Assembly (NCBI RefSeq): GCF_022414575.1
Contig: NZ_JADWYQ010000031.1
Span: forward strand, 21,306 to 85,305
Source of the DNA: Streptomyces sp. MUM 178J
GTDB lineage: Bacteria; Actinomycetota; Actinomycetes; Streptomycetales; Streptomycetaceae
Reading direction: 5' to 3'
DNA: 64,000 nucleotides
The first letter of the stretch is position 1; every line of letters starts with the position of its first letter. The position numbers and the translations under genes were made by a program. Under the pieces are notes generated by a model. That model was not told the origin of the DNA. It searched no databases and worked only from the letters and a program-made list of their open reading frames with translations. This document shows positions 53,282-63,092 of this stretch, in pieces.

Positions 53282-55629
53282 GACCGGCCTCCATCGTGTT
53301 CGTTGCGTGTTTCCGTCTGGTCTCCCACGGCCGCGCGGCCGCGCCGTGACCCGGACACCACGCTCGCGATGGACGCGCGCGCGGCCTCGGGGGTCCAGGA
53401 GGAAGACGGAGCGGGGGGTGTGGCCGCGGACGGCGCATCCGCCGCCTGCGGGGTCTGCTGCGGGGAGGGCGAGTACGCCCCGCGCCGGCTGCGCCGCCGG
53501 GGCAGCCCACCGGCCGTCGCCGCGCGGTGCGCGCCCGCGGACGGTTCCTGCGCCCCGCCGCGTTCCGGGGCTTCGGCGGACGCCGTGTACCCGCCGCCCG
53601 GGTGTGCCTGCGTCGGAGCTCTGTACGTCCCGGAGCCGCCCGGGTGTGCCTGCGTCGGATCCCCGTACGTCCCGGAGCCGCCCGGGTGTGCCTGCGTCGG
53701 ATCCCCGTACGTCCCGGAGCCGCGCGTCCCGCCGTCGGCGTACCCGTCCCGCCCGCGGCCGCGCGCGTCCGCCTGCTCCTCCCACCCGGCCGTCTCCGGG
53801 CCGGCGGGCCGCCAGGCGGTGTCCGGCACGCCCGCGGCGGTCCCGTGTCCGGGGTGTGGCGCGGGCGCCCGATAGGCGTCGGTCGGCTGTGCCGGCGCGG
53901 CGTTGCCGCTCCGGCCGTCCGGCTGCCCGCCTTGCGGGCCGTACGGCCCCGAGGCGTGCGCCGCCGTCGCGTACCCTGCGGCATCCGGGCCGCCCCGCCG
54001 GGGCGCATCGCTCTCGTGGGAGGTGTCTCGCGCGGCCTGACGGCCGCCGACCGGCTCCGCAGCCGGAACCGTGTGCCGACCGTCCGGGTGCCCGACCTGT
54101 GCGTCGAGGAGCGGGCTGCCCTGTGTCCGGCCGTACGGCCCGGGCCCGTACGCGTCGGCCGCCGCCTGCCCGGCGGCGTTCGGTGTGCCCGCCCTCGCCG
54201 CGTCGTCCCGGTTCGGGCCGCCGTGCAGCCGGGCGGGCCCGGCTGCACGGCCGTGGGGGCCGTACGGCCCGGTCCCTTCAGGCGCGCCCGCAGAGGCATG
54301 GTGTCCGTAGTGCGCGGGTCCGCCGGGCCCGGTCGCCGCGGACGGCGCGGGGCCGTACGCGCCGGTCGGGCCCGCGGCCGCCGGAGACGCGGCGTCGCTG
54401 AGCGGGACGCCCGGCGCGGGCGTCGGCGACGGATCGTACCCATGGGGCTGACGGTCGTTCGGCTGCGGTACGCGGTGCTGTCCCGTCGTCTGGGACAGCG
54501 GTTCCGTCAGCAGGCGGTACGGGACGAACGTGACCGCGCGGGTGCCGCCGTAGGCCGAGGCGCCGGTCAGTTCGACATTGAAGCCCAGCTCCCGGCTCCA
54601 GCGGCCCACGCATGCCAGGCCCAGCCGGGGCACCGCGCCCAGCTGGGCCAGGTCGAGGTCGTCGCGGAGCTGGGCGGCAGCCTGGGCCAGGACGTCCGGC
54701 GGCATGCCCAGGCCCGCGTCGTCGATCTCGACGACCGCCCCGGCCCCCACCTCCCGGACCGTGACCTGGACCTGGGTACGCGAAGGCGAGAACACCGTGG
54801 CGTTCTCCAGCAGTTCGGCGATCGTGTGCATCAGGCCCTCGACGGCAGGCGGCACTGCGTACAGGGTCTGGCCGCCGTGCACCTCGATACGGCCGAACTC
54901 CACGATCCGGGACTGCGCGCCGCGCACGCAGTCGTACAGGGAGACCGGCCGGGTCTCCCGGCGGGCCGGCCAGATGCCGCACATCACCAGCAGCGTCTGC
55001 GCCTTGCGGGTCATCTGCGCCGCGGCGTGGTCCGCCTTCATCACCTCGGCCATCAGGCGGGGGTCGTCGATGGACTGCTCGACGTGGTCCAGGACCTGCT
55101 GCTGCACCGTGGCCATGGCGTGCATGGTGCGGGCCACCGACTCGAACGCCGCCTGCACCGAGTCCCGCAGCGCCCGCTCCCGCCGCACCGCCTCGTCCGA
55201 GCCGAGCGCCGCGACCACCGCGGCCATCGACCGGGCGAACTCCTCGCCGGTGTCGGCGGGCGGGGCGAGAGGTCCGGGCACCCCTTCCAGCCGCTGCCCT
55301 GAGCGCACCCGCTCGGCGATCGCCGGGATCCGCACCGAGACCAGATGCGCCACTTCGGCCTCCCGGGCCGCGGCCAGCTGCCGGTCGCGGGCCCGGCTTG
55401 TGCGCTCCTCCCGCAGTCGGCGGGCGAGCGGGACCGTCCAGGCCGCGAGCAGCACCAGCCCCGCGGCGCAGAGGCCGGCCAGCGCCCGCCGCCACCCGGC
55501 CGCCGCGCTCGCCGCACCTGTGCCGTCTCCCCAGCCGGCGACCACCGCGGCTCCGACCGCGGCCAGCACGGCGGAGGCCCACCACACCGCCTGTTTGGTC
55601 GTCCGCTTGCTCTTCGGCCCGCTCAGCAC
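53278..55629 (-). CDS. cvnA: Conservon sensor-kinase-like protein CvnA
   Basis: 783 residues. Two N-terminal membrane helices (about 14-32 and 49-68) precede a helical linker, a DHp-like helix pair (VARTMHAMATVQQQVLDHVEQS) and an HATPase domain with N-box ELLENATVFSPS and G1 DDAGLGMPP. The canonical phospho-accepting His context is degenerate, as in other CvnA proteins, so true kinase activity is uncertain. Residues about 385-783 are Gly/Pro/Ala-rich and probably disordered, and include a 14-residue repeat (GSGTYGDPTQAHPG, three copies) encoded by a 42-base tandem repeat (53594-53719). It is the first gene of the conservon. Confidence 0.92.
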   Translation of the reverse strand: MLSGPKSKRTTKQAVWWASAVLAAVGAAVVAGWGDGTGAASAAAGWRRALAGLCAAGLVLLAAWTVPLARRLREERTSRARDRQLAAAREAEVAHLVSVRIPAIAERVRSGQRLEGVPGPLAPPADTGEEFARSMAAVVAALGSDEAVRRERALRDSVQAAFESVARTMHAMATVQQQVLDHVEQSIDDPRLMAEVMKADHAAAQMTRKAQTLLVMCGIWPARRETRPVSLYDCVRGAQSRIVEFGRIEVHGGQTLYAVPPAVEGLMHTIAELLENATVFSPSRTQVQVTVREVGAGAVVEIDDAGLGMPPDVLAQAAAQLRDDLDLAQLGAVPRLGLACVGRWSRELGFNVELTGASAYGGTRAVTFVPYRLLTEPLSQTTGQHRVPQPNDRQPHGYDPSPTPAPGVPLSDAASPAAAGPTGAYGPAPSAATGPGGPAHYGHHASAGAPEGTGPYGPHGRAAGPARLHGGPNRDDAARAGTPNAAGQAAADAYGPGPYGRTQGSPLLDAQVGHPDGRHTVPAAEPVGGRQAARDTSHESDAPRRGGPDAAGYATAAHASGPYGPQGGQPDGRSGNAAPAQPTDAYRAPAPHPGHGTAAGVPDTAWRPAGPETAGWEEQADARGRGRDGYADGGTRGSGTYGDPTQAHPGGSGTYGDPTQAHPGGSGTYRAPTQAHPGGGYTASAEAPERGGAQEPSAGAHRAATAGGLPRRRSRRGAYSPSPQQTPQAADAPSAATPPAPSSSWTPEAARASIASVVSGSRRGRAAVGDQTETRNEHDGGRS

Positions 55630-55928
55630 GGATACCTCACGTTGACCACGGAGTGACAGACCTTTCAGGACGGGACTCTTTTGAGTGACGGGAACGGTCC
55701 AATCCTAAGAGTAATCAGTCGTATTCGAATGTCAGTCGGCCAACTCCCTTCCCGTCTGCTCTCTTTCACCCACCTGCCCCAGGCGTCTCTCGAACATCAC
55801 GTTCCTCCCGGCTTTCCCGGACTTCACGGAACGGTCACAACACATGCGTTCCTCCCTACCCTGTCGGTATTCGGCCCGGTACCGTCCGTGCTGCCGTGAG
55901 GGGTGCTCAAGGGGGAGACCGGGGGGTC

Positions 55929-57074
55929 GTGTTGAGCAGAGTGCAGACATACAGGCATGCGCCGGTACGCGCACAGTCGGAGAAGGCGGTGCGCATACAG
56001 GTCGTCAGGCCCGACGCGCTGGGCCGGGAGGAGATAGCCGCCTGGCGGGAACTGCGCGCCGGCTCCGGCGCGTCCCTGAGCCCCTTCATGGAGCCGGAGT
56101 TCACACTCGCCGTCGGTCGGGTGCGGCCGACGGCCCGTGTGGCGGTGGTGCGGCAGGACGGGGAGCCCGCCGGGTTCTTCCCGTACGAACGAGGACCGCT
56201 GGGCCGCGGCCGGGCCATCGGGTTCGGGGTGTCGGACTGCCAGGGCGCGATACTCCGCCCAGGGCTCCCGCTCACCTCACGTGAGCTGCTCCGCGCCTGC
56301 GCGCTGTCGGCTTGGGAGTACGACAACCTCGAAGCGGGCCAGACGCTGTTCCAGCCCTCCGCGGCCGCGGAGTTCGGCTCGCCGGTCATCGACGTGCGCG
56401 CGGGCTACGCGGCCTACGAGGCCGGGCTGCGCGGCCGGTCGCCGAAGTTCCTCAAGACCACCCTGGCCAAGGAGCGCAGGCTGGGGAGGCGCGTGGGGGA
56501 GGTCCGGTTCGTCTTCGACGAGCCCGACCCGGCCGCGCTGCGCACGCTGATGGAGTGGAAGTCGGCCCAGTACCGGCGGACCGGCCGGCGCGACCGCTTC
56601 GCCAAGGAGTGGATCAGCATGCTGGTGCGGCGGCTCCACGAGGCCCGCGGGGGAGGCTGCCGCGGGCTGTTGTCCGTGCTGTACGTGGCGGGACGGCCGG
56701 TGGCCGCGCACTTCGGGCTGCGCTCCGCGACCGTGCTGTCCTGCTGGTTCCCCGCATACGACCCGGAGTTCGCCCGGTACTCGCCCGGTCTGATCCTGCA
56801 TCTGCGCATGGCGGAGTCGGCCGCCGCGGAGGGCATCGGGGTGCTCGATCTGGGCCGTGGCGCGGCGGAGTACAAGGACGCGCTGAAGACGCGGGAGCTG
56901 CGGGTGTACGAGGGGGCCTCGACCAGGCCCGGAGCGGGGGCGGTCGTGCACTGGCTGCACCGGGAGCCGGTGCGGCGGGCGCACCACTACGTGCGCGGAC
57001 GGCCACGGCTGTCCGGATTCGCGCAGCGGACGCTGAACCGGGTGGGCGCGCTGCGGGGAGCCCGCCGCTGCTGA
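55929..57074 (+). CDS. GNAT-fold acyltransferase (CelD/BcsL, FemAB-like)
   Basis: 381 residues from the GTG at 55929; other starts at 55896 (GTG) and 55932 (TTG) are possible. It has two GNAT-like halves, with LSPFMEPEFTLAVGRVR and GVSDCQGAIL in the first and FLKTTLAKERRLGRRVGEV, TLMEWKSAQYRRTGRRD, AHFGLRSATVLSCWFPAYDPEFARYSPGLILHLRMAESAAAEGI and DLGRGAAEYKDALKTRE in the second. This pattern is typical of CelD/BcsL proteins found with polysaccharide genes and thought to acylate sugars or amino sugars. It is the first gene of a rightward block with GT2 and deacetylase genes. Confidence 0.88.
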   Translation: MLSRVQTYRHAPVRAQSEKAVRIQVVRPDALGREEIAAWRELRAGSGASLSPFMEPEFTLAVGRVRPTARVAVVRQDGEPAGFFPYERGPLGRGRAIGFGVSDCQGAILRPGLPLTSRELLRACALSAWEYDNLEAGQTLFQPSAAAEFGSPVIDVRAGYAAYEAGLRGRSPKFLKTTLAKERRLGRRVGEVRFVFDEPDPAALRTLMEWKSAQYRRTGRRDRFAKEWISMLVRRLHEARGGGCRGLLSVLYVAGRPVAAHFGLRSATVLSCWFPAYDPEFARYSPGLILHLRMAESAAAEGIGVLDLGRGAAEYKDALKTRELRVYEGASTRPGAGAVVHWLHREPVRRAHHYVRGRPRLSGFAQRTLNRVGALRGARRC

Positions 57075-57182
57075 CACCGCCCGTGAGCGGGCCGGCCGTG
57101 ACCGGCGGCAGCGACCGGCCTGCCATGACCAGCCGAATGAGCATGCCTGATGGACGTACCGATCGAATGGGGCGGGAACCGC

Positions 57183-58622
57183 ATGCCGAGCAATACGAAC
57201 GACAACCCAGACAGCCCGGATGGCCCAGAGAACCCGGACAGGAACCCGGACGGGAACCCGGACAGGAACCCGGACGGGAACCCAGGCAGAACCGAACGCC
57301 CCCACCACGCCGACGACGCCGGCCGCCCCGACGGTGAACGCACCGTGTCCGAGATCCATGTCGCCGAACTGGACCTGGAAGGGCCCGACGGCGCGGTGCT
57401 CTCCTTCGGGCCCGCCCTCGGCGGCCCGCCCGTCCCCGCGGGCGACGTCTTCGCCCTGGTGAGGCTGCGCGGCCGCCCCGTCGCCACCGTCGTCTGCCGG
57501 GTCAGGCCGGGGGAGAACCCGGGCGACGCGGTGGCCGTCGCCGCCCGGGCGGGACTCGCCGCCCGGCCCCCGGCCCGGTCGGCCGCCCCCGCCCAGCGGG
57601 TCGCGCCGCCGCGCACCAGCGTCATCGTCGCCACCCGGGAGCGCGCCGACCAGCTGGCCCGAGCGCTGGACTCGCTGCTGGCGCAGGACCATCCCGACTT
57701 CGGGATCGTCGTCGTCGACAACGCCCCGGTCACCTCCGCCACCCGGGATCTGATCGAGCACAAGTACGCCGACAGCGTGCGCTATGTGCGTGAACCCGTG
57801 CCCGGCCTCGCCGCCGCCCACAACCGCGGCATCGCCGCCGCCGACGGCCTGGTCCTCGCCTTCACCGACGACGACGTCGTCGCGGACCCGCACTGGCTCA
57901 CCGCGCTCGCCATGCCCTTCGCCCACGACCCCGGCCTGGGCTGCACCACCGGACTGATCCTCCCCGCCCGGCTGCGCACCCGGGCCCAGATCCTGCTGGA
58001 GAGCCACGGAGGCTTCGCCAAGGGGTTCACCGCCCGCACCTGGGACCCGGCGCGCCCGCCCGCCGGCGAACCGCTGTTCCCGTTCACCGCCGGAAGCTTC
58101 GGCTCCGGCGCCAACATGGCCTTCCGCGCCCGCGCACTGCGCGACATCGGCGGCTTTGACCCCGCAACCGGCACCGGCACCCCCGCCAGGGGCGGCGACG
58201 ACCTGTACGCGTTCGTCGGCATCCTGGCCGCCGGGCACCGGCTGCGCTACAGCCCCGAGGCCCTGGTATGGCACCACCACCGCGAGTCCTGGCAGGACCT
58301 GGAGAACCAGGCGTACGGCTATGGCGCGGGTCTGACGGCGTATCTGGCGGCCACTCTGGCCCGCCGCCCCGCCCTGCTGCCCGCGCTGCTGCGCAAGCTG
58401 CCGCGCGGCCTCGCCCACGCCCGCTCCATCTCCGCGCCGCGGACCGGCGACGGCGGGGACGGCTGGAACGTGGGCGTCCCCGGCCGGCATGGCACGCAGG
58501 CCCACGCCTGGCCGCCGAGCCTCTCCCGGCTGCAGCGGCGCGGCATGCTCGCCGGCCCCCTCGGCTACGTCAAGGCCCGCCGCAAGGTCCGCGGACTGCC
58601 GCGTCCCTGGGAGGAGAAATGA
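57183..58622 (+). CDS. Glycosyltransferase family 2
   Basis: 479 residues from the ATG at 57183 (GGGAA upstream); an ATG at 57150 without ribosome site is the alternative. The N-terminal ~55 residues have an Asn-Pro-Asp repeat (NPDRNPDGNPDRNPDG) from a 12-base DNA repeat. A beta-rich module (60-130) precedes the GT-A domain: SVIVATRERADQLARAL, VVVDNAP, FTDDDVVADPHW (metal site), TAGSFGSGANMAFRARAL and a WHHHRES acceptor segment. No membrane helix is clear. It overlaps the deacetylase gene by 4 bases. Confidence 0.88.
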   Translation: MPSNTNDNPDSPDGPENPDRNPDGNPDRNPDGNPGRTERPHHADDAGRPDGERTVSEIHVAELDLEGPDGAVLSFGPALGGPPVPAGDVFALVRLRGRPVATVVCRVRPGENPGDAVAVAARAGLAARPPARSAAPAQRVAPPRTSVIVATRERADQLARALDSLLAQDHPDFGIVVVDNAPVTSATRDLIEHKYADSVRYVREPVPGLAAAHNRGIAAADGLVLAFTDDDVVADPHWLTALAMPFAHDPGLGCTTGLILPARLRTRAQILLESHGGFAKGFTARTWDPARPPAGEPLFPFTAGSFGSGANMAFRARALRDIGGFDPATGTGTPARGGDDLYAFVGILAAGHRLRYSPEALVWHHHRESWQDLENQAYGYGAGLTAYLAATLARRPALLPALLRKLPRGLAHARSISAPRTGDGGDGWNVGVPGRHGTQAHAWPPSLSRLQRRGMLAGPLGYVKARRKVRGLPRPWEEK

Positions 58623-59425
58623 CGGACGGCCAGGAGTGCATCCCCGTACTGCTCTACCACGCGGTCATGGACGATCCGCCCGACTGGATCGCTGAATTCA
58701 CCGTCTCCCCCGGGGAGTTCCGGGCGCAGCTCGATGCGGTCGCGGCGAGCGGCCGCACCGCGGTGACGGTCGGCGACCTCGTCGGCTGTCTGACGGGCCG
58801 GGGCGGGCCGCTGCCGCCCCGGCCGGTCGTCCTCACCTTCGACGACGGCTTCGCCGATCTGCCCGGCCCCACGGCGGAGGCGCTCGCCGCGCGCTCGCTG
58901 CCCGCCACCGCCTATCTGACCACCGGGGCCATCACTCCCGGCCGGCGCAGTCTGCTGCCGCCCGCGCCGATGATGGCGCTGTCGCAGGCGCCGTTGCTGG
59001 AGCAGCACGGCATGGAGGTCGGCGCGCACACCGACACCCATCCGCAGCTGGACACGCTGTCCGCCGGCCGACTCCGCCGCGAACTGCGCGAGCCCAAGAC
59101 CGTGCTGGAACAGACCCTCGGCCATGAGGTCGCCCACCTCGCGTACCCGCACGGCTACAACAGCCGTGCGGTCCGCAGGGCCGCCGCGGACGCGGGCTAT
59201 GCCTCCGCCGCCGCGGTGCGGCACGCACTCAGCTCCGCGGGCGACGAGACCTACCGGATCGCCCGGCTGATCCTCCGGCGTACGCACACCGCAGCCGACG
59301 TCGGACGGTGGATGGCGGGTGAAGGGGCACCCGTCGCGCCCTTCGCCGACTCGGCGAAGACGGTGGGCTGGCGGATGTACCGGCGGGCTCGCGCGGCGCT
59401 GAAAGGACCCGTCTTCGCGGGCTGA
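58619..59425 (+). CDS. Polysaccharide deacetylase (NodB/CE4)
   Basis: 268 residues from the ATG at 58619 in the stop of the GT2 gene (ATGA), close behind GGGAGGAG. CE4 motifs: VVLTFDDGFADLPG (motif 1, catalytic and metal Asp), VGAHTDTHPQLD (motif 2, two metal His) and LAYPHGYNSRAV (motif 3, with Tyr/Pro/His). There is no signal peptide or membrane helix, so it probably acts on a lipid-linked or nucleotide-linked precursor inside the cell, or is exported by another route. It removes N-acetyl groups from amino sugars. Confidence 0.92.
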   Translation: MTDGQECIPVLLYHAVMDDPPDWIAEFTVSPGEFRAQLDAVAASGRTAVTVGDLVGCLTGRGGPLPPRPVVLTFDDGFADLPGPTAEALAARSLPATAYLTTGAITPGRRSLLPPAPMMALSQAPLLEQHGMEVGAHTDTHPQLDTLSAGRLRRELREPKTVLEQTLGHEVAHLAYPHGYNSRAVRRAAADAGYASAAAVRHALSSAGDETYRIARLILRRTHTAADVGRWMAGEGAPVAPFADSAKTVGWRMYRRARAALKGPVFAG

Positions 59426-59527
59426 CGCCGTGTGCGGCGTCCGGCCGAGTCCGTGAACTCCCCCGGCGGCAGCCGGGGGAGTTCCGAAAGCCCCCGCCAG
59501 TACGGGGCCCGGTGGGCGGAGCCCCGG

Positions 59528-60580
59528 CTACGGGGCCGGTCGGAGCTGGTGGAAGAACGGGTCCGCCACCGCCTTCCGCAGCGCCTCCCAGGACGAGTCC
59601 CGGGCGAGCGACAGATCACAGTTCGGCCCCGGGTCGCGGTAGTTCCACTGGAGCGCGGCCTTGACTCCCTCCAGTCGCTTCACCACCTGCGGCACCTGTG
59701 TGTACCACTCGGCCTGGGCCCGGGGGGCGGCCGGGTCGTCCGCCGTGCCGAACTCCGACAGCATCAGCGGCTTGGCGTCGGAGATGTTCTCGCGCATCCA
59801 GGCGTGGCTCGCGAGCTGTGTGTCCTCGAAGGTCTTCCAGTCCGTCTTGTGGCACCGGAAGTAGTTGTACTGGTTGTAGCCGATCCAGTCGACGTACGCG
59901 TCTCCCGGGTAGAGCCGCAGGAACAGCTCCGCATGGCCCGTGTAGCCGGTGACGATCCAGGTCCACACCACGTTCTCGACGCCCAGTTCGCGGAAGCGGT
60001 CGTGGATGTGGCGGTAGGCGGCCACATACTCCTCGGTGGTCCCGTTGTCCGGGACGCGGGTGTCCATCTCCAGGTCGAAGGAGAGGAAGACCTTCTTCCC
60101 GTAATCCTTGATCCGCTGCGCCTGGACGTCTACGACGGTCTCGTCCAGCGCGCCGGAGGCGATCTCCGACCAGCTGGGCTGCTGCTCCGCCGTGCCGCCC
60201 CACCACTTGCTCTCCCAGGACAGCAGCAGCATGCGGTCCTCGCCAACGCGCCGCTCCTGCTCGGTCAGCAGCTGCCCTTCGAGGCCGTCCGTGGACATGT
60301 CGTGGTAGGTGTAGACGATGTCGAGCCGGCGGCCGATCCGGTCCTCGTAGGCGAGGACCTTCTCCTCCAGTTCGGGCTTGTCGTGCCGTACGTACGCGCC
60401 GAACCACGCGCCGCACTCCGGGACCAGACGCTCGTCGGCAGCGCATTTGCCGTCGGCTCCGTTCGCGCCGTCGTCCCAGCCGGGCGACTTCTGCACGGCG
60501 AGCACTCCGGCGAGGAGCGCCGCGATGAGGAGCACCGGCACGCTGATCATCCGCAGCCGGTCATGGCGGGGTGTCATCAC
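59528..60580 (-). CDS. Exported glycoside hydrolase, GH26-like
   Basis: 350 residues from a GTG with an ATG next to it. One N-terminal membrane or signal segment (about 12-28, ISVPVLLIAALLAGVLAV) is followed by a barrel with GAWFGAYVRHD, VYTYHDMS, LLLSWESKWWGG, and ELGVENVVWTWIVTG, YPGDAYVDWIGYNQYNYF, MLSEFGTAD with a plausible nucleophile Glu. The layout matches GH26-type beta-mannanase-like enzymes found in exopolysaccharide loci. It probably trims the polymer made by the neighbouring genes. It is the last gene of a leftward set. Confidence 0.82.
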   Translation of the reverse strand: MMTPRHDRLRMISVPVLLIAALLAGVLAVQKSPGWDDGANGADGKCAADERLVPECGAWFGAYVRHDKPELEEKVLAYEDRIGRRLDIVYTYHDMSTDGLEGQLLTEQERRVGEDRMLLLSWESKWWGGTAEQQPSWSEIASGALDETVVDVQAQRIKDYGKKVFLSFDLEMDTRVPDNGTTEEYVAAYRHIHDRFRELGVENVVWTWIVTGYTGHAELFLRLYPGDAYVDWIGYNQYNYFRCHKTDWKTFEDTQLASHAWMRENISDAKPLMLSEFGTADDPAAPRAQAEWYTQVPQVVKRLEGVKAALQWNYRDPGPNCDLSLARDSSWEALRKAVADPFFHQLRPAP

Positions 60581-61141
60581 TTAAGGTGCGCCCTTCGGTT
60601 TCTTTTTCGTCTTCTGCACGGCAGTGGGCTCTGCGGGCTTGGGGACGTCCACGGGTTTCGAGGCGACGCGCAGCTTCGGGCTGCACGCGGCGGCCGCCGT
60701 CAGCGCGGTGAGCAGCAGCAGCACGCGCAGCCCGCTGAAGGCCCCGACGGCCAGCAGCGCGGTCGCACAGAGGACACTAGCGCTCACACTCAGTGAAACA
60801 GCGAGTGCAAGCTGTTCGAGTCGCCGCGAGTCCCGCTCGAAGCCGCCGTCCCAGCTCTCGGCCGGGCGGACGGCCTGATGGCGGGCGAGAACGGGTCTGC
60901 ACAGCCGCACCAGCGCGGCGCCGGGCCCGGCGAGCAGGAACACGGCGACCGGCGCGATGCGCAGCTCAGTGGCGGCGGGCAGCAGGGTGGCGGCGAGGGC
61001 GCAGCACCCCGCGGCGGGCGGCAGCAGCCGCAGGGACAGATCGACGCGGGCCGGGCCGCCCCGTCCGGGGCCGGCGGGCCGGGAGTCCTTGCGCATGGCG
61101 TCTCTGCCGGGTTCTCTGCGGGCGGTGGGCAGCGTCCTCAT
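60581..61141 (-). CDS. Hypothetical membrane protein
   Basis: 186 residues. A basic N terminus, hydrophobic segments (about 37-57, 60-85 and 108-150) and a Lys/Pro-rich tail (KKKPKGAP) are seen. No family is recognised. Its start overlaps the stop of the large membrane protein by 4 bases and its stop abuts the start of the GH26-like gene, so all three form one operon. The tail may be cytoplasmic. Confidence 0.7.
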   Translation of the reverse strand: MRTLPTARREPGRDAMRKDSRPAGPGRGGPARVDLSLRLLPPAAGCCALAATLLPAATELRIAPVAVFLLAGPGAALVRLCRPVLARHQAVRPAESWDGGFERDSRRLEQLALAVSLSVSASVLCATALLAVGAFSGLRVLLLLTALTAAAACSPKLRVASKPVDVPKPAEPTAVQKTKKKPKGAP

Positions 61142-62919
61142 GAGGTCCTCCGGAGTTCGTAGACGGCGCCTGCGCTGTTCTGCGCCACCCGCTCGAAGAG
61201 CGGTGAGGCGGCGACGGATGTCTCGATGCGGTGCAGTTCGGCGGCGGTGAGCATGCCGTTGCCGTCCGAATAGGCGATCTGGCCCCGGGTGAGCAGCAGA
61301 TAGCCGCGTGCGGGCGGCTCGACGGCCGACATGTCCCGGGCGAGGGTGGCGGCTGGGTCGTTCAGGACCGCCTCCACATGGCTCCTGCCGTCGTCGAGGA
61401 ACCAGTAGTGGTCGATGCGCCAGTATGTGTCGTAGGCGAGCGGGTAGTTGCGGTTCGCGGCCACCACGAGCGAGCCGTCCGGCGCGCCGTCGACCAGTTG
61501 CCGCACCAGCGCCACCTCCTGCTCAGGGAAGTAGCTCAGCTGGTCCTTGCCCGCGTAGCTCGGTACGAAGGCGGCCGTCAGCGCGAGCAGCGCCACGGCC
61601 GGAAGCACGCCGAACCGCCACCCCTTGACCGGCAGCGGCCTCCCCCTGCCGTCGGGCGCGGTCGCCGGCGTCCGGGCGTCCGGCAGCAGTGCGGCGGCGG
61701 CGAAGAAGCTCGCTCCGGGCAGCATGAACAGCAGCACTCGGAAGATCATTTCGCTGCCGTAGTCATTGGCGGCCAGCATCAGCAACGGCACGGTGGCCAA
61801 CAGCAGCAGCCCGGTGGCCCGGCGCCTCAGCAGAGGCCGCCGCCAGGCCCCGTACGCCGCGAGCAGCAGCACGGACGCCGAGAGCGCCCGCGACACCCAG
61901 GACACCAGCACCGGGCCCGTCCCGGTCGGGGTGGTGCCGTAGCCCGCTTCCAGATTGCCCGCCACATCGCCGAAGGAGCGCACCATCTCGGGCACGGCCT
62001 CGCGGAGGAACGGCAGGGAGACGGTGAGGTTCCAGGCCAGGAACACCAGCAGCAGCACTGCGGGTGCGGCCCAGTCGCGGTACCGCCGGGTCAGACACAG
62101 CGCGCCCAGTCCGGCGGCCAGCATCACCGGCGTCAGCTGGTGCGCGGTGACGAGGGCGGAGGTGAGCGGGACGAGCAGCGCCGTCCACAGCAGCGCCCGG
62201 CGTCGGCCGCCCGCCGGGGGGCGCACGCCTCGACGCAGTACGACCGCCAGCACGCTCAGGCACAGGAACAGCGCCAGGGACTGGGGGGAGAAGTAGTCCT
62301 GCCCCACCCAGTTGGCGGCATAGAAGATCCACACCGCGGTCCAGATCAGCCGCCGGTCCTGGGTGAAGGTGCGGTAGATCAGCAGCAGCGGCGCGAGCAG
62401 CAGCAGACTGGACAGCAGCGGCCACCAGGCCATGTACGCCGTCGCCTGCTCCAGACCCGTGAGTTCGACGAACGCGGCCTGTGCGGCGAAGAAGCCCGGC
62501 CACTGGTCGTACACGGCCATGTCGCCGAGGGCCGCGCCGCGCTCCAGCGCGCCCGCGGTCAGCAGATGGTCGATGACCGCGTCGTGCTTCCACGCCCACG
62601 CGTACAGCGGGGTCGGATAGACCAGCGCCTGGGTGGCCCGCTCCATCAGCAGCAGGCCGAGCGTGTACGCAAGCGGCCAGCGGTGCGGGCGCAGGGGGTC
62701 GCGCACACAGAGCCAGAAGCCCGCGGCGAGCACCGCGAGCCCGAGCCAGAAGGCGAGGGGCAGCGCCCCGGCGAGTCCGAAGTCGCCCAGATCGGCCGGG
62801 TCGGTGCGCACGACGGCGTACGTCCACAGGGCGAGCGCCGCGGCCAGGGGCCCGCCGAGGCCCAGCATCCGGTACCGGCCCGACCGGTCCGGGGACGCCG
62901 GAAGATCGGCCAGATCCAT
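61138..62919 (-). CDS. Multi-pass membrane protein, GT-C-like
   Basis: 593 residues from the ATG at 62919 (AAGGA upstream); the frame is open to a GTG at 63006. About 12 membrane helices occupy residues 15-430, with YPTPLYAWAWKHD and VYDQWPGFFAAQAAF in the first large loop, a pattern of actinobacterial GT-C/PMT-like glycosyltransferases. A C-terminal extracytoplasmic domain of about 150 residues follows (SYFPEQEVALVRQLVDGAPDGS onward, with LVVAANRNYPLAYDTYWRIDHYWFLDDG). It probably handles lipid-linked sugars or polymer outside the membrane. The exact family is uncertain. Confidence 0.75.
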   Translation of the reverse strand: MDLADLPASPDRSGRYRMLGLGGPLAAALALWTYAVVRTDPADLGDFGLAGALPLAFWLGLAVLAAGFWLCVRDPLRPHRWPLAYTLGLLLMERATQALVYPTPLYAWAWKHDAVIDHLLTAGALERGAALGDMAVYDQWPGFFAAQAAFVELTGLEQATAYMAWWPLLSSLLLLAPLLLIYRTFTQDRRLIWTAVWIFYAANWVGQDYFSPQSLALFLCLSVLAVVLRRGVRPPAGGRRRALLWTALLVPLTSALVTAHQLTPVMLAAGLGALCLTRRYRDWAAPAVLLLVFLAWNLTVSLPFLREAVPEMVRSFGDVAGNLEAGYGTTPTGTGPVLVSWVSRALSASVLLLAAYGAWRRPLLRRRATGLLLLATVPLLMLAANDYGSEMIFRVLLFMLPGASFFAAAALLPDARTPATAPDGRGRPLPVKGWRFGVLPAVALLALTAAFVPSYAGKDQLSYFPEQEVALVRQLVDGAPDGSLVVAANRNYPLAYDTYWRIDHYWFLDDGRSHVEAVLNDPAATLARDMSAVEPPARGYLLLTRGQIAYSDGNGMLTAAELHRIETSVAASPLFERVAQNSAGAVYELRRTS

Positions 62920-63092
62920 CGCAGGGTCGTCCTTTGAGGTCCGCCGGCCGGGGGCGGTGGCGGTTCTCCCGGCCGAATCGGTTGGCTGGTGCAACATGTC
63001 CCCCACAGATTTCAGTTACGGGCAGGAGTGAAGGGGAGCCGGCGGTCCGGCGGCCGGACAGTGCCGGACGCGGAAGCGGACCGCCGGCGCCG

